DNA from: JAEZBP01 sp963832725
GTDB taxonomy: Bacteria > Myxococcota_A > Polyangia > Polyangiales > Sandaracinaceae
NCBI GenBank assembly: GCA_963832725.1
Contig: CAWHVG010000002.1
Location: forward strand, 682,001-746,000
Direction of reading: 5' to 3'
DNA length: 64,000 nt
Part shown: in pieces, positions 9,363-17,488 of the stretch
Layout: the number at the start of each line of letters is the position of its first letter
Position numbering within the stretch: position 1 is the stretch's first letter
Notes under the pieces: generated by a model
Database searches by the model: none
The model's input: only the letters and a program-made list of their open reading frames with translations
Told to the model about the DNA's origin: nothing
Translations under genes and position numbers: made by a program

Positions 9363-10595
9363 GTGACCCAACACAGCAGCAATTCCAGCTCCCCGTCCTC
9401 CGAAGTCTTCCTGCGTTTCAGTCCGCAGGAGTTCTCCGAGCGTCTCGCCCGCACTCGCGCCCGCATGGCCGAGCTTGGCCTCGACACGCTGATCATCAAC
9501 AACGCAGCCAACATGCATTACCTGACTGGGTACGACGGGTGGTCGTTCTATGTAAAGCAGGGTGTAGTGGTCACAGTCGAGGGTGGTGCGGAGCCGATCT
9601 GGTTCGGTCGACAGATGGATCGAAATGGGGCTCTGTTGACCACATGGATGCATCCGGACAACCTCTACGGATATCCGGACGAGTGTCTGGAGATGCTCGG
9701 CGGAGACTCGATGAAGTTTCTGATAGGGCGGCTACATGAGCGCGGGCTCGACCGCGGCGTCTTGGGGGTCGAGATGGACAACTACTGGTTTTCCGCACGC
9801 GACTACCTTCGTCTGCGGGAGGACCTGCCCTCGGTCGAGCTGGTCGACGCCACGAACCTCGTGAACTGGGTCCGCACCATCAAGTCTCCCCAGGAAATCG
9901 AGTACATGCGGGAGGCCGGGAAAATCGTCGAGCGCGTCATGAGCACGGCCCTCGAGTGCATACGGCCGGGAGATCAGGAGAGGTACGCGGCCGCCCGGGT
10001 GCTCGAGGCGCAGATCGAGGGGACCGAAGCGCTCGGCGGCGATTTTCCCGCCATCATGCCGCTGATGCCCGCATCCAAACGCACATCGGCCGCCCACCTG
10101 ACCTTCGCCACGGACCGACGCTACGAGCGCGGCGATGTCGTGCTGCTTGAGCTGGCCGGATGCCGCTACCACTATCATGCGCCGCTGTCGCGGACAGTCT
10201 ACCTCGACAAGCCCGAGGCCGTCCCCCGCCGACTGAGGCAGATTGCCGACACGGTGTTGCAGGCGCTGTCCTTCACGTTGGACTACATCGGGCCCGGTAA
10301 GACCGCGGGGGATGTTGCGTCCTACTGGCACGATCTCCTCGACGGTTCCGGCGTGGAGAAGCCTTCCCGACTCGGGTACGCATACGGCATGAATTACGTG
10401 CCGGACTGGGGCGAGCACACCGTCAGCTTTCATCCCAGCGACAAGACGGTCCTGGAACCGGGGATGACGCTCCACGTCATGCCGGGCATCTGGGAGGAGA
10501 ACCTGGGCTTCGAGTGTAGCGAGCCCATTCTCATCACCGAAACGGGCTGCGAACGTTTCGTCGACTTCCCCGAGAAGCTGTTCACGCTGGATTGA
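9363..10595 (+). CDS. Creatinase-fold M24 hydrolase, ectoine hydrolase (DoeA/EutD)-like
   Basis: The 410-residue cytosolic enzyme has an N-terminal creatinase domain (residues about 20-165) and a C-terminal pita-bread domain. Its best fit is the DoeA/EutD group: YLTGYDGWSFYVKQ, EPIWFGRQMDRNGA, GVEMDNYWFSA, LVNWVRTIKSPQEIEYMREA and PDWGEHTVSFHPSD. The two Asp metal ligands of true aminopeptidases are absent (LLELAG, YHAPLSRT), so it should act as a metal-free C-N hydrolase such as ectoine hydrolase. No doeB, ectoine transport or ectoine synthesis genes are adjacent. Codon use in the first third is less GC-rich than in neighbours, and both flanks hold decayed genes, suggesting transfer. Confidence 0.8.
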   Translation: MTQHSSNSSSPSSEVFLRFSPQEFSERLARTRARMAELGLDTLIINNAANMHYLTGYDGWSFYVKQGVVVTVEGGAEPIWFGRQMDRNGALLTTWMHPDNLYGYPDECLEMLGGDSMKFLIGRLHERGLDRGVLGVEMDNYWFSARDYLRLREDLPSVELVDATNLVNWVRTIKSPQEIEYMREAGKIVERVMSTALECIRPGDQERYAAARVLEAQIEGTEALGGDFPAIMPLMPASKRTSAAHLTFATDRRYERGDVVLLELAGCRYHYHAPLSRTVYLDKPEAVPRRLRQIADTVLQALSFTLDYIGPGKTAGDVASYWHDLLDGSGVEKPSRLGYAYGMNYVPDWGEHTVSFHPSDKTVLEPGMTLHVMPGIWEENLGFECSEPILITETGCERFVDFPEKLFTLD

Positions 10596-10619
10596 CCCGA
10601 GTGCAGCTGGGCTCAGAAT

Positions 10620-11040
10620 CCGCTCCGGGGGTGACCTGAGCAGCGGGCAGTCGGCACGCAGCCGCTCGAGCAGCGAAGCGAACGCGGGGTCGTCCGCCCA
10701 CAGATCGTGGGTCGCGCGGAACTGGGCGACGACCCGCCGGGCCTGATCCTTCCAGCCGTCGCCGAAGAGACGCCGCGCGGCCGGGTTCGTGAGCAAGTGC
10801 ACGAGGATGTTACGGTTCTCTTCCGCGAGACGACCGAAACCGAAGAGCGCGTCGGCCGCTTCGTTCCTGGCGAGCACGTCCCAGTGGCGACCGGTGATGT
10901 AGGCGGGCTGCGGCAGATCCTCGACCATCCTCCGCAGCTCGTCGGGCACGCTCTCGCGCAGGAACGCGCCCCGCTCGGCGTTCCGGGTGAGCGCTCGGAG
11001 GTGCGCGTGCTCGACGTCCACCGGCCGAAATCGCGAAGCG
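10620..11040 (-). pseudogene. Truncated MmyB-type transcription regulator (ligand-binding domain only)
   Basis: On the minus strand a continuous frame matches the MmyB-like regulator ligand-binding domain: LRRMVEDLPQPAYITGRHW, VLARNEAADALFGF, ENRNILVHLL, QARRVVAQFRATHDL and DDPAFASLLERL. The N-terminal XRE helix-turn-helix expected before residue 1 of this match is missing; upstream bases do not encode it in any frame. The C-terminus runs on without a proper stop into sequence antisense to the M24 gene. The fragment is therefore broken at both ends and probably inactive. Confidence 0.6.
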
Positions 11041-11174
11041 CTCGACGGTCTACTGCGCCGCCTCGGCCCGCGCGTGCGAGCGGTGGCGATGTCCGGCCAG
11101 GAGGAGACGGACCGCGCCCGCATCCTCGAGGCCGCGCCGGGCGCCATCGACTGCCCCCCTCCACGCGATCGATT

Positions 11175-11771
11175 TCAGGGAGCGTTGCCGAGGGCGTAGG
11201 GCTCGGCCCACACGTTGACCTCGTGGTCGCTCACGTCGCCCCCGCGGAAGTCGCCGTCGCTCGGATCGCCCACGATCGGGTGGTCGCACGGCGGCGGCTC
11301 GCTCCCGGTGAGCGTGGTCTCCGCGATCGTCTGGCCGGTGGACGCGGCGACCACGCGGACGCGTCGCTGCACGCGAACGCGCGGGAACGAAGGGCCTCCG
11401 GTCCGCGCGCCGGGGACCGGGATGAACCCGACGCGGAGCTGGGTGTCGAAGTAGCAGCGCTCGAGCTCGACCGATTGCTCGAGGTCCATGCAGAGCAAGA
11501 GCTGGGTCGACGCGATGTCGTGGCCGCCAGGGGTCCGCGTCGTCAGCATCCCGAAGGCCTGCCGATAGCGCGAGTTCGGGCGCTGGATGAACGCCATCAT
11601 CGGATGTGGGCCTCCGCCACCGGTGTACGCTGGCGCTTCGGCGACGGGCGTGCCCGCGCAGGCGGTGCCCAGCGTCTCCATCTCCGCGCTGTGCTTTCCG
11701 CCGAGGCCGCAGCCGAGCGCGGGGATCGCGATCGTCACAGTGGCCGCGAGCAGCCCCACCCAGAGGCGCAT
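11175..11771 (-). CDS. Hypothetical lipoprotein
   Basis: The product has 198 residues from the ATG at 11771. That start gives a compact signal (MRLWVGLLAATVTIAIPALG) followed by Cys, a plausible lipobox. The mature part has four further Cys residues and segments such as FGMLTTRTPGGHDIASTQLL, RVGFIPVPGARTGGP and HEVNVWAEPYALG. No known domain is recognised. An upstream start at 11858 would bury the signal and is less likely. It lies downstream of the O-methyltransferase on the same strand (138 bp gap) and may be co-transcribed. Confidence 0.6.
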   Translation of the reverse strand: MRLWVGLLAATVTIAIPALGCGLGGKHSAEMETLGTACAGTPVAEAPAYTGGGGPHPMMAFIQRPNSRYRQAFGMLTTRTPGGHDIASTQLLLCMDLEQSVELERCYFDTQLRVGFIPVPGARTGGPSFPRVRVQRRVRVVAASTGQTIAETTLTGSEPPPCDHPIVGDPSDGDFRGGDVSDHEVNVWAEPYALGNAP

Positions 11772-11909
11772 CCGCGCCGAGACCGAAGCACCACGCCGTC
11801 CGTCGAGCACCATCTCGCAACCATACGCCAGTACGGCTGGCACCTTCCACGCCGTCACGTACCGCGGCTCGACTCGTCCCCCGTCGTGGCCGCGTCCGAG
11901 ACGCGACGC

Positions 11910-12579
11910 TCAGGCTCGAACCGCCACCTCGAGCGACCCGCCGTCGATCTCGACGCGGCTCGCGATGTAGCCGCTGTCGGGGCCCTCGACGTACGCGGTG
12001 AAGTCCGCGACGAGCTCGGCGAAGTCGACGTTGTCGGCACAGACGACGGAACGCGGCGCGAGCGCGGGCTCGACGAGGTCGAGGATTCGGGCGGTAGAGC
12101 TGCTTGGCGCCGTCGAGGTAGAGCAGCTCGGTCGGCGGGAGCTCGGCGAGCGTGTCGAGGGCGTCGCCGACGCGGATCTCGACGAGCTCGCTAAGGCCAG
12201 CTCTCTCGAGGTTCGCTCGCGCCCGCTCCGCTTTGGTCGGAGACAGCTCGGCGGTGATGAGCCGGCCGCCGCCGCGGTCGGCGAGCGCGGCCGCGAGGTG
12301 GATCGTGGAGAGGCCGAACGAGGTGCCGAGCTCGACGATGGTGCCGGCGTCGCGAGCGCGGGCGAGGGTGTAGAGGAACCTGCCGCCTTCCCGCGAGATC
12401 GGCAGGTAGGCTTCGTTCGCTTCCTCGGCGTAGAGGCGCCGGTAGTCGCGAAACAAGGCCGCGCGCTCGTCGGCGTCGAGCTGGCGGAAGCGCGCGAGGA
12501 GCGGGCGGTCGGCGCGCGCGGCGTCGTCGTAGAGCTCGTCGAGCAGCGCGATGATCTCGGGGCGTCGGAGGGTGTTCAT
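11910..12579 (-). pseudogene. SAM-dependent O-methyltransferase (family 3), frameshifted
   Basis: The N-terminal two thirds carry a COMT-type methyltransferase: IVELGTSFGLSTIHLAAAL is the SAM-binding loop, and LITAELSPTKAERARANL and LLYLDGAK follow. At 12084-12088 (plus strand GATTC) an extra base breaks the frame. Deleting it (GATC) continues with VCADNVDFAELVADF and ends VDGGSLEVAVRA-like at a TGA at 11910-11912. Corrected length is 222 residues, normal for the family. ATG 12579 is preceded by a GCAGG-type site. It diverges from a LysR gene, which probably controls it. Confidence 0.75.
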
Positions 12580-12604
12580 GCGGGCCAACCTGCGCCTTCG
12601 ACGT

Positions 12605-12617
12605 CATGTCGTACATG
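12605..12617. promoter_or_regulatory. Inverted repeat in the O-methyltransferase/LysR intergenic region
   Basis: catgt-cgt-acatg is a perfect 5-bp inverted repeat with a 3-base spacer, between two divergent starts only 65 bp apart. A second imperfect dyad (aact/agtt around gccggc) lies just to its right. LysR proteins usually bind such dyads next to their own promoter. The role is inferred from position only. Confidence 0.35.
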
Positions 12618-12644
12618 GCAACTGCCGGCAAGTTATCCTTGTCG

Positions 12645-13568
12645 ATGATGACAACTGTGGACTGGAACCTCCTTCCGGCGCTCCACGCGCTGCTGGAGGA
12701 AGCGAGCGTCACCCGCGCGGCCGAGCGGGTCGGCGTCACGACGCCGTCGATGAGCCGAACGCTCGCCCGCCTGCGCGAGACGTTCGGCGATCCGCTCCTC
12801 GTGCGCGCCGGGCGAGCGATGGTCCGCACGCCGCGCGCCGACGCGCTCCGGGACCGGGTGGCGGCGGTGGTGGCCGACGCGGGCGAGCTGCTCGCGACCG
12901 ACGCGGCGCTCGCGACGACCTCCCGCACGCTGGTGATCCGCGCCAACGACGCCCTCGCCGCGCCGTGGCTCGCGCCGCTGGTCGAGCGCATGCGGGCGCG
13001 TGCACCGCGGATCACCCTCGCGTTCGTCAGCGAAGGCGAGGAGCGCCCCGACGAGCTGCGCGACGGACGCGTCGACCTCGACGTCGGCGTGGTCGACGAC
13101 GGCGCGCCGGAGCTGCGCACCCAGACGCTGCTGCGCGACACGTACGCCGCCGTGGTCCGCCGCGGCCACCCGCTCGCCCGCCGGCCGCACACGGCCGCGA
13201 AGCTGGTTCGCCATCCACACCTGGGCGTCTCGCGGCGCGGCAAGCGTGACGGGCCCATCGACGCCGCGCTGCGCTCGCTCGGGCTGACGCGCGACGTCGT
13301 GGCCACCGTCCCGAGCGCGTCGGCGGCGGCGAGCGTCGTCGCCGGCACGGATTGGGTCACCGCGATGCCGTCGCTGGTGGCCCGCGCGCTCGCCGAGCAC
13401 ATGCCGCTGTCGTGGTTCGCGATGCCGCTCTCGCTCCCGCCGATCGCCATCGCGCAGACGTGGCACCCCCGCTTCGATCGAGACGCTGCGCACCGCGCGC
13501 TGCGCGAGGAGCTGAGCGCGCTGGCCCGAGCGACGAAGGCCGAGCGTCCGAGACGCCGGCGCGGCTGA
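12645..13568 (+). CDS. LysR-family transcriptional regulator
   Basis: The 307-residue protein has an N-terminal winged HTH (residues 1-65): NLLPALHALLEEASVTRAA, then PSMSRTLARLRETFGDPLLV, the LysR signature. It is followed by a periplasmic-binding-like effector domain (residues about 90-300). Two adjacent ATGs (12645, 12648) are possible; both follow the divergent control region. An earlier in-frame start would add residues not found in the family. It most likely controls the divergent O-methyltransferase; the inducer is unknown. Confidence 0.88.
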   Translation: MMTTVDWNLLPALHALLEEASVTRAAERVGVTTPSMSRTLARLRETFGDPLLVRAGRAMVRTPRADALRDRVAAVVADAGELLATDAALATTSRTLVIRANDALAAPWLAPLVERMRARAPRITLAFVSEGEERPDELRDGRVDLDVGVVDDGAPELRTQTLLRDTYAAVVRRGHPLARRPHTAAKLVRHPHLGVSRRGKRDGPIDAALRSLGLTRDVVATVPSASAAASVVAGTDWVTAMPSLVARALAEHMPLSWFAMPLSLPPIAIAQTWHPRFDRDAAHRALREELSALARATKAERPRRRRG

Positions 13569-13593
13569 CGCGTCGCATAAGCCAGGACCAGGG

Positions 13594-13881
13594 ATGTCGC
13601 GAGGGCGGCGGTGCCTCGAGTGGGTGTACCGCTGCGCTCCCCGCCCTGGCCCTTGCGACGGGGACGGCTACTGGTGCGAAGAAGCGGAGGAAGAGTGCGA
13701 CGATGCAGGGCTGCGGGCCGAGGGCCGCCTCTGCGTCCAGCCGTTCGGGATCGACGCGGTGGCTGTCGCGGATGGTACGCTGGCGTTGCGAGGCACCACG
13801 CAAATCGCGGGGCACGGCGGCTACCCCGGATTCCACTGGGTCGTGCCTCTGCCCGCCGGCGTCGTTCGCGTCGCGCCCTGA
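13594..13881 (+). CDS. Small Cys-containing hypothetical protein (weak)
   Basis: A 95-codon frame with CDGDGYWCEEAEEECDDAG and a terminal stretch GHGGYPGFHWVVPLPAGV that looks protein-like. There is no signal peptide and no good ribosome site, and the reverse strand is also open. It could be a fragment of a larger decayed gene. The remaining bases to 14136 hold nothing I can support. Confidence 0.3.
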   Translation: MSRGRRCLEWVYRCAPRPGPCDGDGYWCEEAEEECDDAGLRAEGRLCVQPFGIDAVAVADGTLALRGTTQIAGHGGYPGFHWVVPLPAGVVRVAP

Positions 13882-14136
13882 GCTCCGTGCGCCGACCGTC
13901 GTGGCGCCGTCGTGTGTATTGACCCGCATGCGCGGACCGAGCGCGCCCGCGCCGCCTTCCCGCGCCGCCCGCTCATCGTCTCCCATGCACGCGGGTGCGG
14001 CGGCGTCCGGCAGCCCGGGGAGCACGAGGTCACCGGAAGCCGCAGCGTCCCGACGCGTTGGGCGGCGCCGAGCCAATCGCCATGAGAGCCGCGCCGCTGC
14101 GTTGACACGATCGCGCCCTCGCGTAGGACTCGCGGC

Positions 14137-14892
14137 ATGCAGACGCCCGCGCTACGCAAGCTGTTGAAGAGCCTCGGCTTCGAGGAGCTCGCCGAGCACG
14201 AGGGGCACCTGCTGGTGCGCTCGGCCAAGAGCCAGGTGGTCGTGCCTCTCCGCGAGCCGCTCAAGCCCGCGACGCTGAATCGCGTCGAGAGCTTCTCGAT
14301 CCGCGTCGGTGAGCTCGCGCCCCCGTGCGACTATCCGCCCGAGCCGCGCTACGCGGTGAAGCTCGAGCCGATCGAGGACGACTACTGGCTCGCGACCGTG
14401 CCGGCGCGCCCCGGATGCCTCACGCAAGCCAAGACGCTCTCCAAGGCCGTCGGGCGCATCCGCGACGCGCTTCGGCTCTACGACACCGAGACGGATCCGA
14501 TCGAGGTCGACGTGAAGGTCGATCTGCCGGTGTTGAAGGATGGCCTCGCCGCGATCGAAGACGCGCGGGGCGAGATCGACGCCGCGATGGGGAGGGTCGA
14601 AGCGGCGCGCGGGAAGGTCGACGAGGCTGAGCAGAAGGTCGAAGAGGCGCTGGCCTCGGTCGAGCGAGCCAAGGCCGGCGTGACGGAAGCCGAGGCCGGA
14701 GTGGGCGTCGCGCAGGCCGGCGTCGGCGAAGCCGAAGGCGCGCTCGAGGAGCGCACCCGACAGGTCGTCGAGAAGCTGATGGACTCCGGATTCGAGGCCA
14801 AAGACGCGGCGCTGCTGCTCGGCAAGACGACCCGCGAGGTCTCGCGACTGCTCAAGCCTCGTCCGGCGAAGAAGAGCGAGAGCGCCGATTGA
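14137..14892 (+). CDS. HicA-HicB-like single-chain fusion with coiled coil and C-terminal HTH
   Basis: The 251-residue protein joins parts that are normally two genes. Residues 3-58 resemble the HicA mRNA-interferase fold (LRKLLKSLGFEELAEHEGHL, then VVVPLREPLKPATLNRV, with a single His at position 24 where HicA has its catalytic His). Residues 70-115 match HicB: YAVKLEPIEDDYWLATVPA, RPGCLTQAKTLSKAV. Residues about 136-212 form an Ala/Glu-rich coiled coil. Residues 213-240 (GFEAKDAALLLGKTTREV) look like a HicB-type DNA-binding HTH. This would be a toxin-antitoxin pair in cis, or an autoregulator derived from one. No separate hicA or hicB is adjacent. A transposase remnant follows directly. Confidence 0.75.
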   Translation: MQTPALRKLLKSLGFEELAEHEGHLLVRSAKSQVVVPLREPLKPATLNRVESFSIRVGELAPPCDYPPEPRYAVKLEPIEDDYWLATVPARPGCLTQAKTLSKAVGRIRDALRLYDTETDPIEVDVKVDLPVLKDGLAAIEDARGEIDAAMGRVEAARGKVDEAEQKVEEALASVERAKAGVTEAEAGVGVAQAGVGEAEGALEERTRQVVEKLMDSGFEAKDAALLLGKTTREVSRLLKPRPAKKSESAD

Positions 14893-15017
14893 TCCACACG
14901 ACCGGGTTCGGGTGCTTGCTCGCCAGCGAGGACATCGAGGGCGTCCGACTTCTCGCGCGGAGTCCGAGCTCGAACGCCTACGTGGAGCGCTTCGTTCGGG
15001 CCGGGCCTACGAGATGA
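14892..15017 (+). pseudogene. Fragment of an integrase-core (DDE) transposase
   Basis: The stretch reads GFGCLLASEDIEGVRLLA, RSPSSNAYVERFVRAG. It matches the conserved C-terminal block (PPRSPNLNAYAERFVRSI type) of rve-domain transposases. Only about 40 codons remain, and the active-site Glu block upstream and the end downstream are gone. It begins exactly where the HicA-HicB-like gene stops. It is certainly non-functional. Confidence 0.6.
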
Positions 15018-15187
15018 AAGACCGCGCCCACGACCCACCCCCGACGCCGCGACATCGCCCGGGAGAGGCTGCGGGCGACGACGAAGACGATGAACGGGTC
15101 GAGCGGGGAGAGGCGCGGGGGCGCGCAACCGACGGCGAGGGGCGGGCTCCGCCACAGCGCTCGCGCCCTCGAGGCTATGATGGCCCG

Positions 15188-17209
15188 ATGCGCCGTGCTC
15201 TCTTCACCCTGCTCTCGCTCTCCCTCCTCGCCTGCGGTGGGACATCCTCGACCGACGGCGGCACGCCCGACGCCGGGCCGCCCGACGCCGGGCCGCCCGA
15301 CGGGGGCTTCGTCTACCGGAGCGAGTGCGACAACGTCAATCCCTCGCTCTGCCTCTCGCCCTGGCCCTCGAGCTTCTTCCTCGCCGACGATCCGAGCACC
15401 GTGACCGGGCGGCGGATCGCCATCCCGATGGAGGCGATGCCCGCGGACAGTCGCGGCCGACACGTCGACCCTGCGCCCTACGAGCGCGCCGACGGCTTCA
15501 GCCCCAACACGTCGATGATGATCTCCTTCCCCGGCGAGCTCGACGCCTCACTGCTCGCCGACGAGGATCACATCCCGGACACGCTCGCGGCCGGCTCGAC
15601 CACGGTCCTGGTCGATGCCGAGACGGGTGAGCGGGTCGCGCACTTCGCCGAGCTCGACGGCTGGCCCTCGACCGATCCCGAGCGCGCTCCGCTCTACCTG
15701 CGGCCCGCCATGCGCCTCCGCGAAGGCGCTCGTTACGTCGTCGGGATCCGCGGCCTGCGCCATGCCGACGGAAGCGCGGTCGAGCCCTCCGCCTTTTTCC
15801 GCGCCCTGCGCGACGGCACCGACCTCGATGGCGCCGACGTGGACGCGCGGCGAGGCGAGATGGAGGACGTCTTCTCCATCCTCGAGGCCGCGGGCGCACC
15901 CCGCCAGGAGCTGATCGCGGCGTGGTCGCTCGAGACCGGGAGCGGGGAGTCGATCACCGGCGAGCTGCGGGCGATGCGCGACGCCGCCCTCACCGAGCTC
16001 GGCGACACGGGGCTCGGCTGCACCGTCACCAGGATCCAGGACGCCGGCGCCGGCGACTCGCTCCCAGACGGAATCTGGCGCCGCGTGGAGGGCACCTTCA
16101 CCACGCCGCTCTTCCTCGCCGGCACCGCCGCCGAGGACGCCGAACAGTCGAAGCTCGTCCGCGACGCGGACGGAACGCCGGCCATGAACGGGCACGCGGA
16201 GGTGCCCTTCCTCTTGCTGATCCCGGAGTCGGTGCGCGCGCGCGTCGCTGCGGGCGGCGATCCCGGAAGGTTGGTGATCTACGGGCACGGAATCCTCGGC
16301 AGCCGTACGGAGATCGACTCCGCGTGGATGGTCGAGACCGCGAGCCGCCTCGGGCTCGTCGTGGTGGCCACCGACTGGTGGGGCATGAGCCACGACGACC
16401 TCCCGCGTCTGGCCGCCACGCTCGGCACCGACTTCGACTCCTTCGACGCCACGCCCGAGCGGATCCACCAGGGCATCATCAACGCGCTCGGCCTCATGCG
16501 GTCGTTCCGCGGCACCTGCGCCACGCTCGAGCCGCTGGCGGTGCCGCTCGACGCGGGCGGGACAGCCCCGGCTTACGCCAGCGACCCGGCCTACTTCTAC
16601 GGCAACAGCCTGGGCGCGATCCTGGGCGGCGCGCTGGCGGGCGTGGCCACCGACGCCGACCACTTCGCGCTCGGGGTCGGGGCCGGCTCGTGGACCTTCC
16701 TCATCACGCGCTCCGACGCGTGGCGCAGCTTCGGCAGCCTCATCGCCACCGGCTACCCCGACGCGCTCGAGCGCTCGCTGATGATCCTGATGACCGCGTC
16801 GCTCTGGGATCCGATCGACGCCGCGAGCTTCGCGCCGCACCTTCTCGCCGACCCGCTCGCCGGCACGCCGGCCAAGCACGTGATGATGCAGATCGGCATC
16901 GGCGACGTCTCGGTGTCGAACGACGCCTCGCACTACCAGGCGCGCACCGCGGGCATGCCTCTCCTCGTGCCCTCGGTGGCCGAGCCGTGGGGCCTCGATC
17001 AGACGCCGGGCCCGGCCGACTCCGCGCTCACCATCTACCAGCTCCCGGGGGTCGAGCCCCTCCCGCCCGGCACTCACGACCCCGGCGGCGACACGCCCAC
17101 GCACAACGGCGTGCGCCAGCTCGACAGCGCGCAGATGCAGCTCGACGCCTTCCTCCACCCCGACGGCCAGGTCGTGCAGGTCTGCGACGGCCCCTGCGAT
17201 CCGGACTGA
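15188..17209 (+). CDS. Lipoprotein with alpha/beta-hydrolase fold
   Basis: The 673-residue secreted protein has the signal MRRALFTLLSLSLLAC (lipobox Cys16), then a DAGPPDAGPPDGG linker. The following region (LCLSPWPSSFFLADD, RRIAIPMEAMP, ADGFSPNTSMMISFPG) resembles the N-terminal domain of bacterial virulence lipases such as VolA. The C-terminal half has hydrolase features: VIYGHGILGSRTE (oxyanion loop) and FYGNSLGAILGG, a G-x-S-x-G elbow with Ser near residue 474. It may be a surface esterase or phospholipase; the substrate is not known. ATG 15188 gives a clean lipoprotein signal. Confidence 0.8.
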   Translation: MRRALFTLLSLSLLACGGTSSTDGGTPDAGPPDAGPPDGGFVYRSECDNVNPSLCLSPWPSSFFLADDPSTVTGRRIAIPMEAMPADSRGRHVDPAPYERADGFSPNTSMMISFPGELDASLLADEDHIPDTLAAGSTTVLVDAETGERVAHFAELDGWPSTDPERAPLYLRPAMRLREGARYVVGIRGLRHADGSAVEPSAFFRALRDGTDLDGADVDARRGEMEDVFSILEAAGAPRQELIAAWSLETGSGESITGELRAMRDAALTELGDTGLGCTVTRIQDAGAGDSLPDGIWRRVEGTFTTPLFLAGTAAEDAEQSKLVRDADGTPAMNGHAEVPFLLLIPESVRARVAAGGDPGRLVIYGHGILGSRTEIDSAWMVETASRLGLVVVATDWWGMSHDDLPRLAATLGTDFDSFDATPERIHQGIINALGLMRSFRGTCATLEPLAVPLDAGGTAPAYASDPAYFYGNSLGAILGGALAGVATDADHFALGVGAGSWTFLITRSDAWRSFGSLIATGYPDALERSLMILMTASLWDPIDAASFAPHLLADPLAGTPAKHVMMQIGIGDVSVSNDASHYQARTAGMPLLVPSVAEPWGLDQTPGPADSALTIYQLPGVEPLPPGTHDPGGDTPTHNGVRQLDSAQMQLDAFLHPDGQVVQVCDGPCDPD

Positions 17210-17227
17210 GGCCCGCCGGCGCGCCGC

Positions 17228-17400
17228 TCACTCGGGAGTCGGCTCGAGCGGCATCTCGCCGTCGACCTCCGTTCCGGCTCCGGCGGCGGAGGCTCGTAGC
17301 GAGGGGAGGGCGGCCGAACGTGGTCCTGGCGCTCGGCGTGCAGGCGCTTGGTGGCGGCGCCGCCGGCGGTGCGCGCCGGGGACCGGCACGTCGACGCCTC
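17228..17400 (-). pseudogene. Fragment related to the beta-propeller protein at 21.4-23.5 kb
   Basis: Minus-strand translation gives ATKRLHAERQDHVRPPSPRY, close to ATKRMRAERQDHVPPPSARY of the gene at 21388-23452. At DNA level about 70 bases (17291-17361) align with 21911-21981 at a constant offset of 4620, most bases identical. The frame breaks soon after, and a shifted frame ends VDGEMPLEPTPE before a TGA. This is a partial copy of that gene or of a lost paralogue. Confidence 0.55.
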
Positions 17401-17430
17401 CGGTGGGCGCCCGAATCGGGACGGAACCGT

Positions 17431-17461
17431 TTGCACAACCCCTCTGTTGGTGGGGTAGACT
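17431..17461 (+). promoter_or_regulatory. Sigma-70-like promoter for the 17.5-kb lipoprotein gene
   Basis: TTGCAC at 17431-17436 and TAGACT at 17456-17461 resemble -35 and -10 boxes. The 19-base spacer is slightly long. The start codon lies about 28 bases after the -10 box. Confidence 0.3.
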
Positions 17462-17488
17462 ACGGCCGCGTCGCGCACGGACATCGCT

